From Dromaius novaehollandiae (Eukaryota > Chordata > Aves > Casuariiformes > Dromaiidae): 64,000 bases of DNA. Position numbers and translations under genes: made by a program. This document shows, in pieces, positions 15,001-28,600 of this stretch. The stretch's first letter is position 1; every line of letters begins with the position of its first letter. The DNA lies in contig NC_088101.1 of NCBI RefSeq assembly GCF_036370855.1, forward strand, positions 5,339,501 to 5,403,500, written 5' to 3'. The notes beneath the pieces are model-generated. The model did not search any database. It saw nothing but the letters and a program-made list of their open reading frames with translations, and was not told the origin of the DNA.

Positions 15001-18000
15001 TTACTCTTTCCATCACAGAGGCCTGACCACCTGCTCCCCAATCTCCTCTGCAGTGTCTCTCCTTGAATGGCAGGATCTGAGGCTCTGGCACCGCTTTTGC
15101 CTGCCTCATCCACATCCTAGTAATTTTTCTTTCTGGTGCTAGTCCAGTTGCTCCTCAAGGAAACAGGAATTTCCCCCTCCCTCTCAGGGACCAACTGATC
15201 TGGTCACTCTTTTAGAAAAGCATAACAAACTAAGGACAACTTATCAAGCAGGTAGTCTAACCTTAGCATGAGACTTCATACCCTCCTATTGTTCCCCTTT
15301 CTTTTGTTGGAAAGAAGTTTCACATTGTCCAGGTTGCCTTGATACTGTCCAACATTTTTGTGCGCAATCTAATTCCATTTATTAGAGTGTTTAATTCACC
15401 ACTCAAACTATCTGGATGTGATATGATCTGCTTGGTAACACAGGAACTGAAACAAGTATCTCTCACAAACAATCCCATAAGCACTGCAAGATGGCTAAGC
15501 CACAAAACAGGGCTCTCCCCTATGTAATCCCCCACAGACAAACGGCAGCTGAGAACCAAGAAGTCCCCGAAAGCTAGGAATGCCTGCTCAAAGGAGGGCC
15601 AGCTATCATCCAAATCCCAAAATGAGGTAACAACGTTGATTAAGAGCCAACTTTGATGGTTCCTGCCTTCCCCATTGTTACAGCCTCCTTGTCAGACTTG
15701 AAACCAGGCGATAGTAAAGTTCTCATCTTCATCCTCTAGCAACGAGCATGAACAGACACTTGGACCAGCAGGCACTGTCAACCTTGGGTTGCTGCCAACC
15801 AGAAAAACAATATTTTACATGTGCGTTTTCAACAGCAGCCAGAAAATCAAGTATAGAAAAATATCCTGTCACCATATCTCAAAAGTTACAGAGATTACAA
15901 GGAAAAGAGTTGCAATTGATAAGCTCAAACTGAACAACTCAGATGCTTATAATGAAAATTTTTGGAATGCTTTTGTCTTTAAGGACAGCTTGAAAAAAAA
16001 TCAGTTCAGTTTAAACTGAACTAATCCAGTGTTGTCAGAATGACCTCAAGCAAAACCAAACTCCCCTCAATTTATTTTTGCAATTCTCTTTAGACTGTCA
16101 AGAGACTAAGAAAAAAACACAGATTTTCAAACTCATTTAATAAATCAACATTAGAAGCAACTAGAATACAAGAGTGCACAGAACTGGATGCAGCCTTTCC
16201 TTCAACAGGAGGGGAAGCAAAAGCTACTCTATTTAAAGTCCTAAGTAGTTCATAATTAAGATAATTAACCTACCACATGTATATAATTAATATATTAACT
16301 TCAATTCTCTGAGTAGGAACATAAAACTAACATGATGTTACATGATACAAGTTTAAGGAGTGCTTTCAAAGTAGTAGTTAAAAGGCCATAAAATAAAATA
16401 GGAGGCCATTGTGCAGACAATCACCATAACAGAAGGCAGTTACCCCCATACACAAACCAAGAAACTGGTAATCAGTCATTAAGGTCAGAGAGATTTAAAA
16501 AGGAAATTTATGATGAGGGAGGGCACTGGGAAAAAAAACAAAAACACAAACAAAATCCCCCCAAAACACTATGGCAAGTTGAAAATTTAAGACAGCCAGA
16601 AATTTCAGGAGCAAGTAAGAGAACAAAAACAAACAGTTTCTATTACATCAGAAGCAAGTCAGCTGAAGAGTTTCTGAACTACTAGGGCAAGGATAAAGCA
16701 AATAAAGACAGTGCAGTGACACTACGTATTTTTGTATCAGCTTTCACAACAGGAGATGTAGAAGACGACACTTGGGCTTATGCTATCTTCAGGAAAACAC
16801 AAGGTCCTTCTAAAGAAAGGAACCAGAACTTGAAGTACTGAAACAAGCCATGATCGCATGGGTCCATTACCCCTCTACACAGCTGAGGGGTCTGAGGCCT
16901 GAAAAAGTGTCCTAAAATGAAACAGTAAATCCTGCATCAGAAATGAGTAGACAAGAGGAGCTTCTGACCCAACAGCGCTGACAAACTGAGAAACCACAAA
17001 AACCCTGCAGATTAAATTAGACCTATTTATTATAAATGACTCATCAGAATAATTGCTCAGCAAGCTGTGCCTGGAGGAAAAAAAAAAAAAGAAAAAAAAG
17101 GCCCTCAGCATGCAAGAATTTCTACACCGGGGTCAGGGGAGGTGAGCTGTACTTAGCTGACTTGCTTTTCAGCTTGTCAGTGTCCTGCAGCAAGAGGCAG
17201 GTGGCAGAGGAAGAGCACAAAGGAGACACAGAGGACAAACGGGAGCTCACAATACAACTTGCAAGGGGCTGCAGAAGCAGATGAATGCAACAAGAAAAGA
17301 TTAAAGAACCAAGCCTGAGAGGAAAGGACAAGTGATTCTTCAAAGGCATTAACAGAGAGCTGTATGAAGAAGATTAATGAGTAGATGTTCCCAGAAAACA
17401 GCTCTGAGAAGTTGAAACATGTTCTTAAATTCTTCTGAAGCCAACCACTGTTGCCTCCATCTCTAATCACTTCCTATCTGTTCCGTTTCACTACCTGCTT
17501 CCACAATAACTCCTCTCTGGATGAAAATGATGAAGGGACCAGTAGCTACCTAAGGCCCCTGCTGCTATGTCTGACATATGCTGTCTCCCTGCGAATCACT
17601 GCTTTTCAGCAAGGCTATCAAGCCTCACAGCAAGCCTTGCCACACCACTGGTTTCCAAGGGTGATTCATTCCCCTTCCCCATTTCTTTTTTAGGAGGGGG
17701 CAGGGGGTCATGCATAGTCAGAGAAAGCTTAAAGGCTCCAAGTGTGCAAAAGCACTTCAGCACATACTTACTCTAAATTATATTAGCTGAATTGATTTTA
17801 GAGGGACATATGCATAGGTCGAAGTACTGCCTGAAATGAGACACCTTTCCTGAATCTAATTTGCTGACATTCCTAAGATAAACAATTTTTTAGAACTTCA
17901 GCTTTTCCATTCTACACTGAAACAAACCTGCTACATAAGATCAAGGTTTCAAACAGACACAGTCCTGTCAACGCTTATTCTGATCACTAATACGGAGTCT

Positions 18001-21000
18001 AATGTTTTCCTACCGCTATTCCACCACTTACTTCACTACTGGAGACAAGTTACTTCCTGATAATTTTAGTTTTCATTTCTTTAGCATTTACAGTGTAGCA
18101 AAGTACTAAAATATGAACCCTATGGGTTCTAAAACTGGAAGGCAATAAAAACACTATTATGATACCTATGCACTTAAAATAATTGTCTGACCTGCTCTTA
18201 AAAGCTTCAGTGACAAAGATCCTAAAGCTTCTGCAAATAAGCAACTATTGGGGTACTTTAATTGTAGCTGGTTATCCCTGTAGTGGGAAAGGAATTAGAT
18301 GATCCATTAACATCCTTTCAGACCTCGTTTCTATTGCTCTAGTGTTCATCTATGATATCTCATAATTTTGCAAGATGACTCAAGATTCTAAGCATCCAGG
18401 GATGGAACACTGATCAGTGTTTGATGAACAAGCAAACCCAGCAGTCACGCAAAAAAAATATATAACAACCGAAATACGGCATAAAGAATGAACTAATTTA
18501 AACTCCAATCCTATGAAGCACAAGTACTTCAGTAGCCCTAGAAACAGAAAAGCACTGTAGTTTTAAAATAGGGTGTGATCCCAGATAACAGCAGTGATTC
18601 ACCTGGAAGACAAGATGAATACAAAAGCAAAAGACAAGCCAAAACCTGCACTGAAATGAGGACACAGAGCGTCACAGTCTTAACAGCTCCTTTGGTGCTC
18701 CTACGAAAGGTTAAGCACAGGGCAACTTGGCTTCCATGGGAATAAAACATTGGAAAAGCTATGTCTCTCACAGTAGCAAAAATCACCACAAACAAAACTG
18801 TTAGCAGTAAATCTACAGATAGTGATGCATGTTGCAGGCACTGGCAAATAAGCACAGTGAATTCTTGTACCTTGGCTGAACATAAGAGGATAGATCTTAA
18901 GCCGGCATAAATCAGTCTAGCTTTGGTAATATAAATGCACAAACACATACTCACAACTGAGGGTCTGACCACAATGATATCAGATGCATAGAAGGAACAA
19001 TATTGGGAATAACAGAATTTCCCACCTGAGCAGAACACACACATATGTCTCATCTTGTCTACTATCCATATGTTTACATGCATGGAGCAAGACAATAACT
19101 GTTTATATAATTGCTAATGTCTATTATGTCTTTACATAGCACCCCTTTATAATGGGCTACATAGCACTTTGTACCATTCTGGTGGGGTTCATGCTTTTGG
19201 GTCAAGAGAGATATGCATTACAACCTCTACCTAAAAATGCATACAGGCATGCTAAACAAACACATTGTAGAACTATGAAGTGCACTGCACTTACGAGCTG
19301 CTTCCTGCCCTTTGGTCCCTCTCAACAGATACTGCTCTACACTCAAGCCTCTGAGCAGCTGCCACTTTGAACCTGTTTTCTTAAAAGCTACATTTATGCA
19401 GTCAGCATCTGCCAATAAATCTCTGTCATGCTCAGGAGGTCTTAAATGTTTCATGAAAGGCAGTGGGTAGGAAAAGTGGCTACTGCCCCTGTTGATAGAG
19501 AGAGGCCAATACGCCCATGCCTCATTAGATAACAGAGGTGCCCCAGGAGAAAGATAGAAAACTGGATTTCACTTTGGTTATGCTTCCCAGATAACTACTT
19601 ATTAACAGAGAACCCCAACAAACTTGCCAAGCACATGCTTCCTTCTTTCTCTGAAGAAGACTTCCCACCCACAGAACAATGTCGTCCCAGTGATCATATT
19701 AAGTTTTAAACCAGACTTCAGGAACTGAACAGCTCCTCACAGCTGGAAATTAAGCAGGAGACTTTCAGATTGTCAGCATCCAGAAGCCCTCATTGTACTT
19801 AGCTTGAACTGCAACAGCTGAGCCTTCTGGAAAAGGTGACCTTTAAAATCTGATACCTAAGCAGGAGCTCACACGGCTGCCTCTTCTGCAATTCTAGCTT
19901 GAAAGTCTGTACTATCAGAAAGAAAAACTCATATTTTTTTCCTGGAACAGGACAAAAGAGAGAAAAACATGCAGGCAGAAGACAGCAGAACATGACATGT
20001 CTTCTCTCCATTATACCTTATCAACAGGCATCTGTCAGTTAGTCATGTATAGCTTTAAATTACACTGCTGCCAATGGGTGTGAATATTATGATGTGCAGA
20101 GTTCCGGATACTCATTTTTGCAACCAAAAAGAATTCCTTGGTTATTGTCAGGTGTTTTTCATCTATTTCAGGCTAAGTGAAGATAGGGCTAGCTAGCTAA
20201 TGATAGGGTCTATCACAGTACCATGCAGACACCTAGTCTTGTCAAGCCTGTTCTTTAACCCCCCGCCTGACTGGCCTAGACAGTCTGTATCACGCAGAAT
20301 ACTTGTTCGTATATTTCTAGTGAGGTGACAACTAAGAACTGCACTTTTCAGCAATTATAAATCATGGCAGACAGAGGAGAGGGAGTAGGGAACACCAAAC
20401 ACATCCCTCACCCCGTTGGTGCAATGCAGCATACAAACTGACTCCAAGTACAGAGCGCTTTAGCAATAAAAAGCTAACTGTAACATGATTTAGCAAGGAA
20501 CATAAGCCCATGCTTAACTTCAAGTATCTGATTAGGACCTCATGGCTTCCATAAGACTCAAACAGGAGCTCTAACATCTTAATTCAGGCCAAGCAAATGC
20601 AAATGTCATAATCAGATCTGAAAAAAATACTTCAGGGATGACCTTACGTGCAGCCTTACAGTCTCCTACTTCCCAGGAAAACTGACAGCACAAGGAGCAA
20701 AAGCTTATCACTGAAAATATATACCAGAACAAATCTTGCCATCTCCAGACATGACCTAGATAGGCGAAGCAGCACTTCCATGTCCATGATCCAGCGCAGG
20801 CCCTGCATTTCCTTTCTTCTAAACATAACCATTGTTTACGACTGGAGTTCCTGCAGCAAAAGAAAAGACAATGGTTCACATCCGTCTGGGATCAAAACAG
20901 GCACCAAGTGTGACATGCTACCACCTCCTGATTCAGTACGGGATTGATCTAGAGATACTGCCAAGTTGCACCAAGGTCCAGCTGGACAGCCCTCTTTTCT

Positions 21001-23375
21001 CTGTGCTCATCTTGCAAATACAACTCACTCACATTCTGGAAAAGTCATCCAGGAGAGAAGATTGTTTTCTTTCAAATTAGCGATTTGAATCAGGAGTCAA
21101 CGCGAACTGGGGGCAGCACAACTGAAAGCAAGGGGAAGGAGAAACAGAAGAGAGGGCTGCCCTATCCCGCAGCAGGAAAACACTCAATTGCCTCAACTGT
21201 ATCATCTAAACTTACTTTAAGGAATGGGAGAAGGCAAGTGATGGAAAAAATAGTCTACTTTTTACAGAGTGTGTGCTCAAAAAGGGAGAAATTGTAGTGA
21301 TGACTGTCAAATGCAAAGTCTTCAGACAGCTCCACAAAGAGAGCATCAATGGACCATTCAACACACTCAGCTTTGCCCTACCTTGCTTGTTACTGAAGTG
21401 ACTATTCAGCTCTCCAGGGTCAGACTGTACTGCAACAAGCACTTCCAAAAGCATTTCTCGGATGCTTTTATTCAGAAAACCTTGGCTCCCTCAGGACCCA
21501 GTGCCAGCAAACAGATATCATCCTTAACATTTCAGCCAGAGAATCACAGTATCCAGGGAGGAAGCGGAGGGGAAAGCCTCAGGGGAAAAAAAATAGCACT
21601 GAACAAGGAGCAAACAAAAGCAATCAAGAACAACAATGAGGAAAAGCAGCCAAATACAGATCTTTTGGGAGACAGGCAAAAACTTCTTGTCTTCCAAGTA
21701 CTTCTTTAGTTTTCTTTAAAGTTTTTTGCACCTTCTGTCATTAACTTAATTAAAAAAAAAAATTTGAGTAATACTTTTAGGGTGTTTCCTGTTTACACAG
21801 TAGTAACACCCTGAGCCAATAAACTCAATGGCCTGAAGTACTTGGCCTTGACATGCACTCAGTCCAGAATACAGTAATTACCTTGTAAACAGGAAGCACG
21901 CTACTGCCAGTGCACCTGAGCTGCCGCAGAAACAAAAGACTGAGGAGGTGTACTTCTCCATTAGCACCTCCTGCAGCCTACTTAAGGCACAAATCAGAAG
22001 CAAAGCTACACACAAATACCTTATGCCTATGTATGCTTGCAAGTGTCTGCCAGCACTCTGTGCAGCTGTCTAAAAATCAGAATTTTTTCAGTGCAAACAT
22101 CTTCAATGGACTGACACAGCCAGAGTACCAGCTTTAGAAAGGCTTTTATGCATTGCCAGAGTAGAACAAGATATGGGAGATTTTTATTATGACTTATACC
22201 TTATTATTGCAAGGTTGTAGGCAAATAACAAGGGCATGCAATCACAAAAGGTACCTGGCTTTAGGAGAGCACTACACACGGTAACACTACACAAATTTAT
22301 CAGAATGGGAAGTCATTCTCTGATGCAATTGCACCTCTCTTGCATGCAAAGACAGACAGCAGCTAGATCAATAAAGATAAACATTCCAGAAACCAGCTAC
22401 TTGCATGGCTCCTCACTGACCCACACCATAAAAGTCTACCTTTCAAGAAGATCAGGAGAGGTAATGAGCCTTTTCCTCCAATCTGGGAGGCTAATTCTGA
22501 ACCAATGGACTTCGCATTTTAACCTAACTCAGATCAACCAACATACTTTACAAAGGTGGTATCACCACTTCATCTCTGTTCTCCACAGTTTCAAGTTACA
22601 TAGGTTGTGTTAGGCCCACAAGAAAGTCAGTTACCAAAAGGTACCTCTTGAGCAGTCAGCAACAACCCCTCAGCCAATCCTTTGATAGAGAGAAGGCCTG
22701 ACACCAAAGCAGGTCCAAAAGTACTTTCTTCTGCTTCTCCATGGTAGGGAAAGCTTTAGTTTTCACTGCTCCAGATCTATTCTCCCAAATCCATCAAGAG
22801 CCCATCCTGCTCATAGTAATAGCATGGACAAGAGTCAACAAAAGCCCTAACTTTAGTCACTTCTGCTCAGCCTGTTAGTTACATTAGCTCAGCAAATACA
22901 CCACTGTTCCAGAGAAATCTTGTCTTTGACCTAGGATGACTATACTGTTATCCTAGTCATTCCTCAACAGTGCTCCTCTCTAATCTATGGTCTTCAAAGA
23001 ACATCCATCAGTAGTTGCTTGCATAAAAATACTGACAAAGGAGCTAAGATGAAGGTGTTGCAAAGACCTTGCAAGCAATTTTAAGGACAGAAAACCTAAG
23101 CAGCACATGGTTCTGCAAGGTACTCTGCAGACACTGAGGGAATACTAAATTCCTTCTACACCAGGTTTGGGCAAAGTAATTTTCTGGTCCTTTAAATAAA
23201 AGGATGCCTATCAAATCTCTGGCACACCAAGAGCTAGAAGGAAGCCCAGCGCCAGGTTTAGCACTCCCCCCACAAGCCCTGTTGGGATTTGCTGGAAAGT
23301 CACAGTTACCAGCTGCTTGGCTGTGCCAAAGAGTCTCCCTTACCATATAATGCTTGAGCAAGAGCCCATTAGTAT

Positions 23376-23460
23376 GAGAATCACAGACTTGATGTTAGAA
23401 GGGACCTCTGGAGACATCCCTAGCCCAAAACTGCTGCTCAAAGCATCATCACTGGTTTAT
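23376..23460 (-). mobile_element. Degraded CR1-like LINE 3' fragment
   Basis: The stretch reads like the reverse complement of an avian CR1 3' end. It has the 'agaatcacaga' start, then 'gaagggacctctggaga' and 'ctgctcaaagca', in the order known from CR1 consensus copies. It is heavily diverged, 5' truncated and non-coding. The boundaries are approximate and weaker similarity may run on to about 23600. Confidence 0.6.
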
Positions 23461-23796
23461 GAAGAGTCAGCTGCAGCTGCTATGCCTTTGGAAAAAGGCT
23501 TCAGCAGCTATACTCAGCTGCAGACTTCTCTTTTGCTTCTCAAATGTATTCAAGTGCTGGACTCTTGCTACCATTATTTGAGCTGCCACTTCATGCCACA
23601 TCTGATTTTGCTGAAACCCACCAGAAGGGCTATGCTACACTTTAAAATGTAGCCTTCCCCAAAGCTGTCTTGCTGCATTTGCAGATTCAAAGAGAAGTAT
23701 GCAATCTGACATAAGCTGCCGTTCCTTCTAAATGCCCTTCTGGTAAACTCGTATCAATGGTACCACCTACTGGCTTATACACAGATACACACAACT

Positions 23797-23814
23797 GGGG
23801 CGGGGGGTGGGGGG
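23797..23814 (+). other. G-rich tract with quadruplex potential
   Basis: Runs of four, six and six G separated by single C and T bases. This is enough for four G-triplets with very short loops. No gene is recognised around it. Confidence 0.5.
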
Positions 23815-25313
23815 TAGAACATTATCTTTTTCATTTCAGGTTCTATCAAAAGCAGTAAATGGAACACCAAGTAAAACAATACCACAAGGTAATTTCAAGT
23901 AAAATTAGAGAACATAGGCATTGCTCATGAATGCCGCATGCTAATTAACCCTGCAGTATGCACTCTGGTAGCTGAAAGGCCACTCCAGCAGCTGCTTGCC
24001 CAACTGCTGCGATAGGTACATGCACACAAGAATTGTTTCAGTGTTTCACTACAGCTTCAAGGATGCAAGTATCAGCAAAATATGAATGACAAGTGCTATT
24101 CCATGTGAATGACACATGCAGTTCCAGAGAACGTAGTGACCCATGGGATGAGCAGGTGTTGAATAAATCAGAGCCCCACAGGCATAATACTAACCTTTAT
24201 TCAGATCCAGTAACCACTACAAAGGTGAAGAACATGCATGCACCTTGCTATCTCTTTCGGTAAGCATTACAATCATCTCACCATTTTCTTCAATTCAGCC
24301 AATTCTAACTTCTGTGACCTCTCTGCAAGAATATTTTGTTTCTCCAGCAGATGTTTTTATGCTATTTTTGAGCTCTGACAGTTCTGAAGTGAGACGGACA
24401 ACACTGATCAGTGCCACAGGGCACTTTTTGTATTCTAGCTTCCATCACTGGGAAAGGAAGATGTTTCCTCACAACATTTTAGGCTGGACTAATCAAATAC
24501 CACTGTTCTCAGCAAACATTTTCACTGACCTGTCTACTCTACAAGAGCAGCCAAACAGCCCGAGGATCTCAAGAGAAAAGTACTGGAACCACCTTGTTCA
24601 GGAGGGAGCAAGTCTAGGGACTGAGTCAACTGGGGGCATCCATCAGACTACCCTACAAAATGCCTGAAGTTTTAAAACAAGAATTTTCATTTAGTCAATA
24701 GCATCAGGCACCTTGCTATGAATCTTCTCTAGGTCAAAAAAAAAAAAAAGGGCAGGTAGAGCATCTGTAACACACTAGTTAACAGAATTTAAAACAGCAC
24801 AGTGCACAAAACAAGCTCTCACTTGATCATTTCAACTTGCATACAGCCCTAACAAACTACTGCGGGGCACTCAGTCTCCAGGCCTCTCCACAAGCTGCCC
24901 TAGGAGTTACTAAGATGAGACAGCAACAGCTTTGAGCTACGTTAGTGCAGGTACGCATCAGGCACTAACCCCGAGTTGCTTTAAAAGCTGCCTCGGATTC
25001 ATAAATGCACTCATTTCACATACAAATGTGATAAAACAAGTTAAACACTGCCCAGAAAAAAACAAGAAAAAACAATTCCGCTTGAGTGGAGGGGAAAGGA
25101 ATGGGGGGGGGGGGGAAGCAGCTGCAGGCACACCTCATAGGAACCAGAGCCATCCAGGCGGCGGCGGGAAGCCTGCGGAAGAGCAACCCCAAGCAGCAGG
25201 GGAAGCCCGCCGCGCTCCCCTACCAGCATACGAGGCCGCTCAAACAACCAGTCGCCACCCACCCCAACAGCCGCCACTAGCCCTTCCCTCCCCCCACCAC
25301 TGCAGGCAGTCGC

Positions 25314-25323
25314 GCGCATGCGC
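25314..25323. promoter_or_regulatory. NRF1-type site
   Basis: Perfect palindrome GCGCATGCGC, the core recognised by nuclear respiratory factor 1. It lies about 260 bp upstream of the YTHDC1 start codon. Binding is inferred from the motif only. Confidence 0.65.
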
Positions 25324-25405
25324 GGCGTGTGCGCCTCGCCACGCTCCTATAGGCGCGCGCCCAGCCCGGCGCGCGCACGTCTCCCCTGACGCCGGCGCGC
25401 GGTAC

Positions 25406-25417
25406 TGCGCATGCGCA
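25406..25417. promoter_or_regulatory. NRF1-type site
   Basis: Perfect palindrome TGCGCATGCGCA, the full 12-base NRF1 consensus and a stronger match than the copy 92 bp upstream. It lies about 160 bp before the YTHDC1 start codon. Confidence 0.7.
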
Positions 25418-25539
25418 GCCGAGCGAGCTCCCCCCCCCCCCCCGCCAAGTCCTTCCTGCTCACCGCTCTGTGACGCGCGGAGCGTAAACAAAGTGGTGCA
25501 CTGTGGGAAGGGGGACTCGTTCCGCGCAGGAAGAGCTGG

Positions 25540-25552
25540 CCTCCATCTTAGG
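25540..25552 (-). promoter_or_regulatory. YY1-like element near the transcription start
   Basis: The - strand reads CTAAGATGGAGG, close to the YY1 consensus core AAGATGG. YY1 sites of this kind sit at or just after transcription starts of housekeeping genes. It lies 28-40 bp before the YTHDC1 ATG, which suits a short GC-rich 5' UTR. Confidence 0.45.
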
Positions 25553-25579
25553 CGCTCGGCGCGTCGCGGCGGCGGCGGG

Positions 25580-25607
25580 ATGGCGGCGGACAGCCGGGAG
25601 GAGAAAG
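25580..25607 (+). CDS. YTHDC1: YTHDC1 coding exon 1
   Basis: Encodes residues 1-9 (MAADSREEK) and the first base of codon 10. The ATG lies in a GCGG-rich context with G at +4, and the donor is AAAG|GTACC. The 4.0 kb intron 1 that follows (25608-29597) holds the rest of the CpG island, T-rich tracts and no other recognised element. Confidence 0.95.
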
Positions 25608-28600
25608 GTACCCAGCGGTGGGGCCGCGGGCGGTGGCTGGGGCCCGGTGAGGGGAACCAGTTCGCGCCGGGAGACACCGCGCCGCCCGGGCCCCCTACCC
25701 CTCTCCGCGGCCTGCGCGGCTGCTGGGCCTTCGCCCTGGGGGGCGTCCGTGAGGATAGCGGAGGGGCGGCGGGGGCGGCAGGCGCCCGCTGCGGGCGGTT
25801 TCCGCAGCCGCTGGACGTGCTGGGGCCCCTCGGCGCCCGGCGGGGTACTGCGTGTGGGGAAACGCTCCCCCCGTGCGCCGGGGGATGCGGTCGATGCCCG
25901 GCGGCGGCGGCGCCGCGCTGAGGGCAAGGTGACTCGAGTAGTGGCGGCGCAAATAAGCGCACCGGCAGTAAGCTTTTCACTGTTGGCGGTCATGTGCTGC
26001 TAATAATCTTTTAACAGAAAGTATCGGCTTCTCTTTATTTTTCTTTGGATGGCTAGCCATTGGGGTTTTTTATAAGATTTTCCATGAGGGAATATGGTCG
26101 ATACTTTTGCAATTGGAAGCTTGCATTGCAATTTTTTGTTGTATTTTCTGCTCCGTTTTATTGTCTTGCCCAGACTCAGTTATACTTACTGGGTACTCTG
26201 GGCAAATATGCTTGAAATAAGAGAATTGAACATTTCCAGGGCAACGTGCATTCAGAATGCCCCTAATTGTCACGGTATGCAGAAGCTGACATGATGCATA
26301 TGTTTTCTGTCAGATAGTTATTTCTATAAGTCAGTCTTCACTAAATCAAATTTTTAAGAAATGGTTGCTGTTTAGTTGTAAGTAATGTAAATTAGTTATA
26401 GTTAGCTAATAATAGCAGTTAACATGCTATAGAATAAAGAATCACTCTGGTGTGGGTTGGTTTACATTATTTTGGGTTTCCATGGGGTGCATTTCATGGA
26501 AGAGTTGTAGGATAGATACCATGAAATGTCTTTTGTTCAGAGGGGTGAAAGGTTGCTACATTTAATATTCATTGTGAAATTAGATCACGTAAAAATTTCC
26601 AGTTTACTTTTTTAGCGCTAATGAGTAAAATTATTTCTGATTCTTAGCATTATTATCGTAAGAATTGTGGGTTATGCTACGACTGGGTTGTATTCAAGTA
26701 AGCTTGAGTTTCTGTTGGAGAAGAGCAGCGAAATTGAAATATTTATTATTGTTTTCTGTAAATTTATTTTCATACTGCAATTTATCCAGGTTAGCTTTTT
26801 TAAATTTTTTTTTTAATCAGTGATAATGGACAAGACAAGGGTAGCAACCAAGAAACATTTTAATGTTTCGTGTTTTAATCTGCTTTTAATTTTCTCCCCT
26901 ATGGGAGGTCTGATTATTACTCATTAGCAGCTGTTAATGCACTTTCATTTGTAACTGAACTTGTCGCTACTGTAAATGTGATACTGTTTTTTTGCTCCTT
27001 CCAGAAGAGAAATGCTATTTCACTACTTTGGGAAACTGGAAACAAATCTCGCTTACTATTTCTGCTATAAATCTCCTGATCTTATACCCTCTCTTTTGCC
27101 AACTCAGATGCATGTTTGGACCCTTCCTTGAGCAGATTTAACTCTTATGGCCAGCAGAGAAAAAAAACTTCCCTGGGTTACTTTTTTGCTGTTTCAGGTG
27201 AGTTAAAATTGTTCATGGAAGAGTCCAACACACCCTGGAGTCAACACAAGATGTGTTGCAGGAGGGCACAGTTGGGCATGTCTGTACTGAAATGGAAGAG
27301 ATACCTGTTTTGACCTTTCCCCCTTAGCAGTCATGAACTGTGAGAATTCTGCCCCTCTACCCCTTTCTTACTCCTTTGTTTTTTGTGCTTTTCCTGATGC
27401 TTATCATGCCCTCTCTGGCCAATTTTTCTTGCTAATCAGGTAGAGCACTAATAGTGACAGTTCAGTTAGTCGAAGTACCGTTAGTTGAGGAGAAAAGAAC
27501 CATGTGGTCAGACTGCCTTTTTTTTGTTGTTGTTGTTTTTGTTTGTTTTTTGTTTTGTGTCAGCAGGCTGTTAAATGGGTCTGGAAATTTCTTAGGGGTC
27601 ACATGTATACGTTTATGCGGGGGGGAGGGGAATCCCTTCTGCCTCTTCCGTTTGAATACTTGTTTAAGGTTCCAACTATATATCAGGCCCATGCAGCCCT
27701 AGAGGGATTCTTCAGAGTGTCTTATGTCAAACTAGATCCCTCTGTTAACTGTTCATTACCTTCTCATTTATTTCTGAATCAGCTGATATCTCAATCTTTT
27801 AATACCTCTGAATGCTACTGCAGTAGCTGAGGTAAATGTAGTTTGCTTGAGTATGCTGTTGCCTCAGCAAAAGTGGAACAAGCCTGAGGTTCAATGTTTG
27901 TCATCTGATATGGGTGATATATTAAATAGTCTAATCCTAGTACACCTCTTTTACATAGTCTCCACTAACAGAATCTGGTATGTGAACTTGCCTGGTCTTC
28001 TGTCGGGAAGCACAATTCAAGCCATGGGATTGCAGCAGAAACTTAGCAGTTGCACAGCCAGGAATCTGGCTGTCACATCTCCTCTCATCGATAGCAGCAC
28101 AAATATTTGTTGGGGATATAGGTATCAACAAATGTAAAAATCTGCTCCCAAGAGAATGATGATGCAGCTTCCTGTCGTATTTAAATGTCCTCTAATGGCA
28201 AGCTGCCAGTGAAAGCTGCTCAATCCACCTCTCAGCACCACTTCTTTGCGTTAGATACAGTAACTGTGCGGTTTTATGACAACTTCTACATTCCTCTGCC
28301 ACAGAAGATGTAGAGAAATGCCAGCAGGGAAACTAGCACCCTATGTTGAACTCATTCAGGTATATATCGCAGAGATAAAATGATGATAATGACTTTTCTT
28401 TCTGGAATGGGGGAATTGTGTCTTTCTTTAATACCACACCAACTTTTGTTCAGGATTTTGAGATAGTCAGGTTGCCAAACTTGGAGGATTTTTTTGCCAC
28501 TCTACACCTAATTTCATCCAGCACAGAAGTCCTTACATGCTGGTTCATAATGTTGCACAACGCATCTTTTACAGATGTTGTCAACTAGCTGAATCCTTGG

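Larger units (their letters stand above)
1..25139. other. 25 kb left flank, no recognised gene
   Basis: I found no coding exon that I can assign to a known family on either strand. The open frames here are mostly under 150 codons, of biased composition, and not flanked by convincing splice sites that continue a frame. What can be seen is simple sequence (a G15 tract at 2143-2157, an A19 tract at 8425-8443, (ATTT)n at 12010-12031, a C-rich/A-rich tract at about 13168-13192, an A-rich tract at 17078-17099) and a degraded CR1 piece near 23.4 kb. Long homopurine runs are A on the + strand, whereas in the YTHDC1 introns they are T. That would suit introns of a - strand transcript starting at the CpG island on the right, but no exon of such a gene was identified. 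It may equally be intergenic DNA. Confidence 0.6.
25140..25940. promoter_or_regulatory. CpG island promoter of YTHDC1, possibly bidirectional
   Basis: About 800 bp of very GC- and CpG-dense sequence in an otherwise AT-rich window. It covers the YTHDC1 start codon and the beginning of intron 1. There is no TATA box at the expected position, as usual for housekeeping CpG-island promoters. The island contains two NRF1-type palindromes, a YY1-like element in the likely 5' UTR, a G13 run (25103-25115, just outside) and a C14 run (25430-25443). Transcription of YTHDC1 probably starts between about 25490 and 25560. A splice-donor-like GCG|GTGAGC on the - strand at 25464/25463 and the apparent strand-composition switch here raise the possibility of a divergent transcript. 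Confidence 0.9.

Noticed and set aside
24245-24667. 140-codon + strand frame upstream of the CpG island
   Set aside because: No domain and no splice context; length is within chance for 25 kb of such composition.
24932-25921. 329-codon + strand open frame across the CpG island
   Set aside because: Stop codons are rare in GC-rich DNA. The protein is Ala/Gly/Pro/Arg low complexity, the frame runs through the YTHDC1 promoter and donor site, and it shows no domain.
25240-25980. 246-codon - strand open frame in the CpG island
   Set aside because: Same GC-driven artefact; Pro/Ala/Arg-rich and no family resemblance. The possible divergent transcript is kept as a separate hypothesis.
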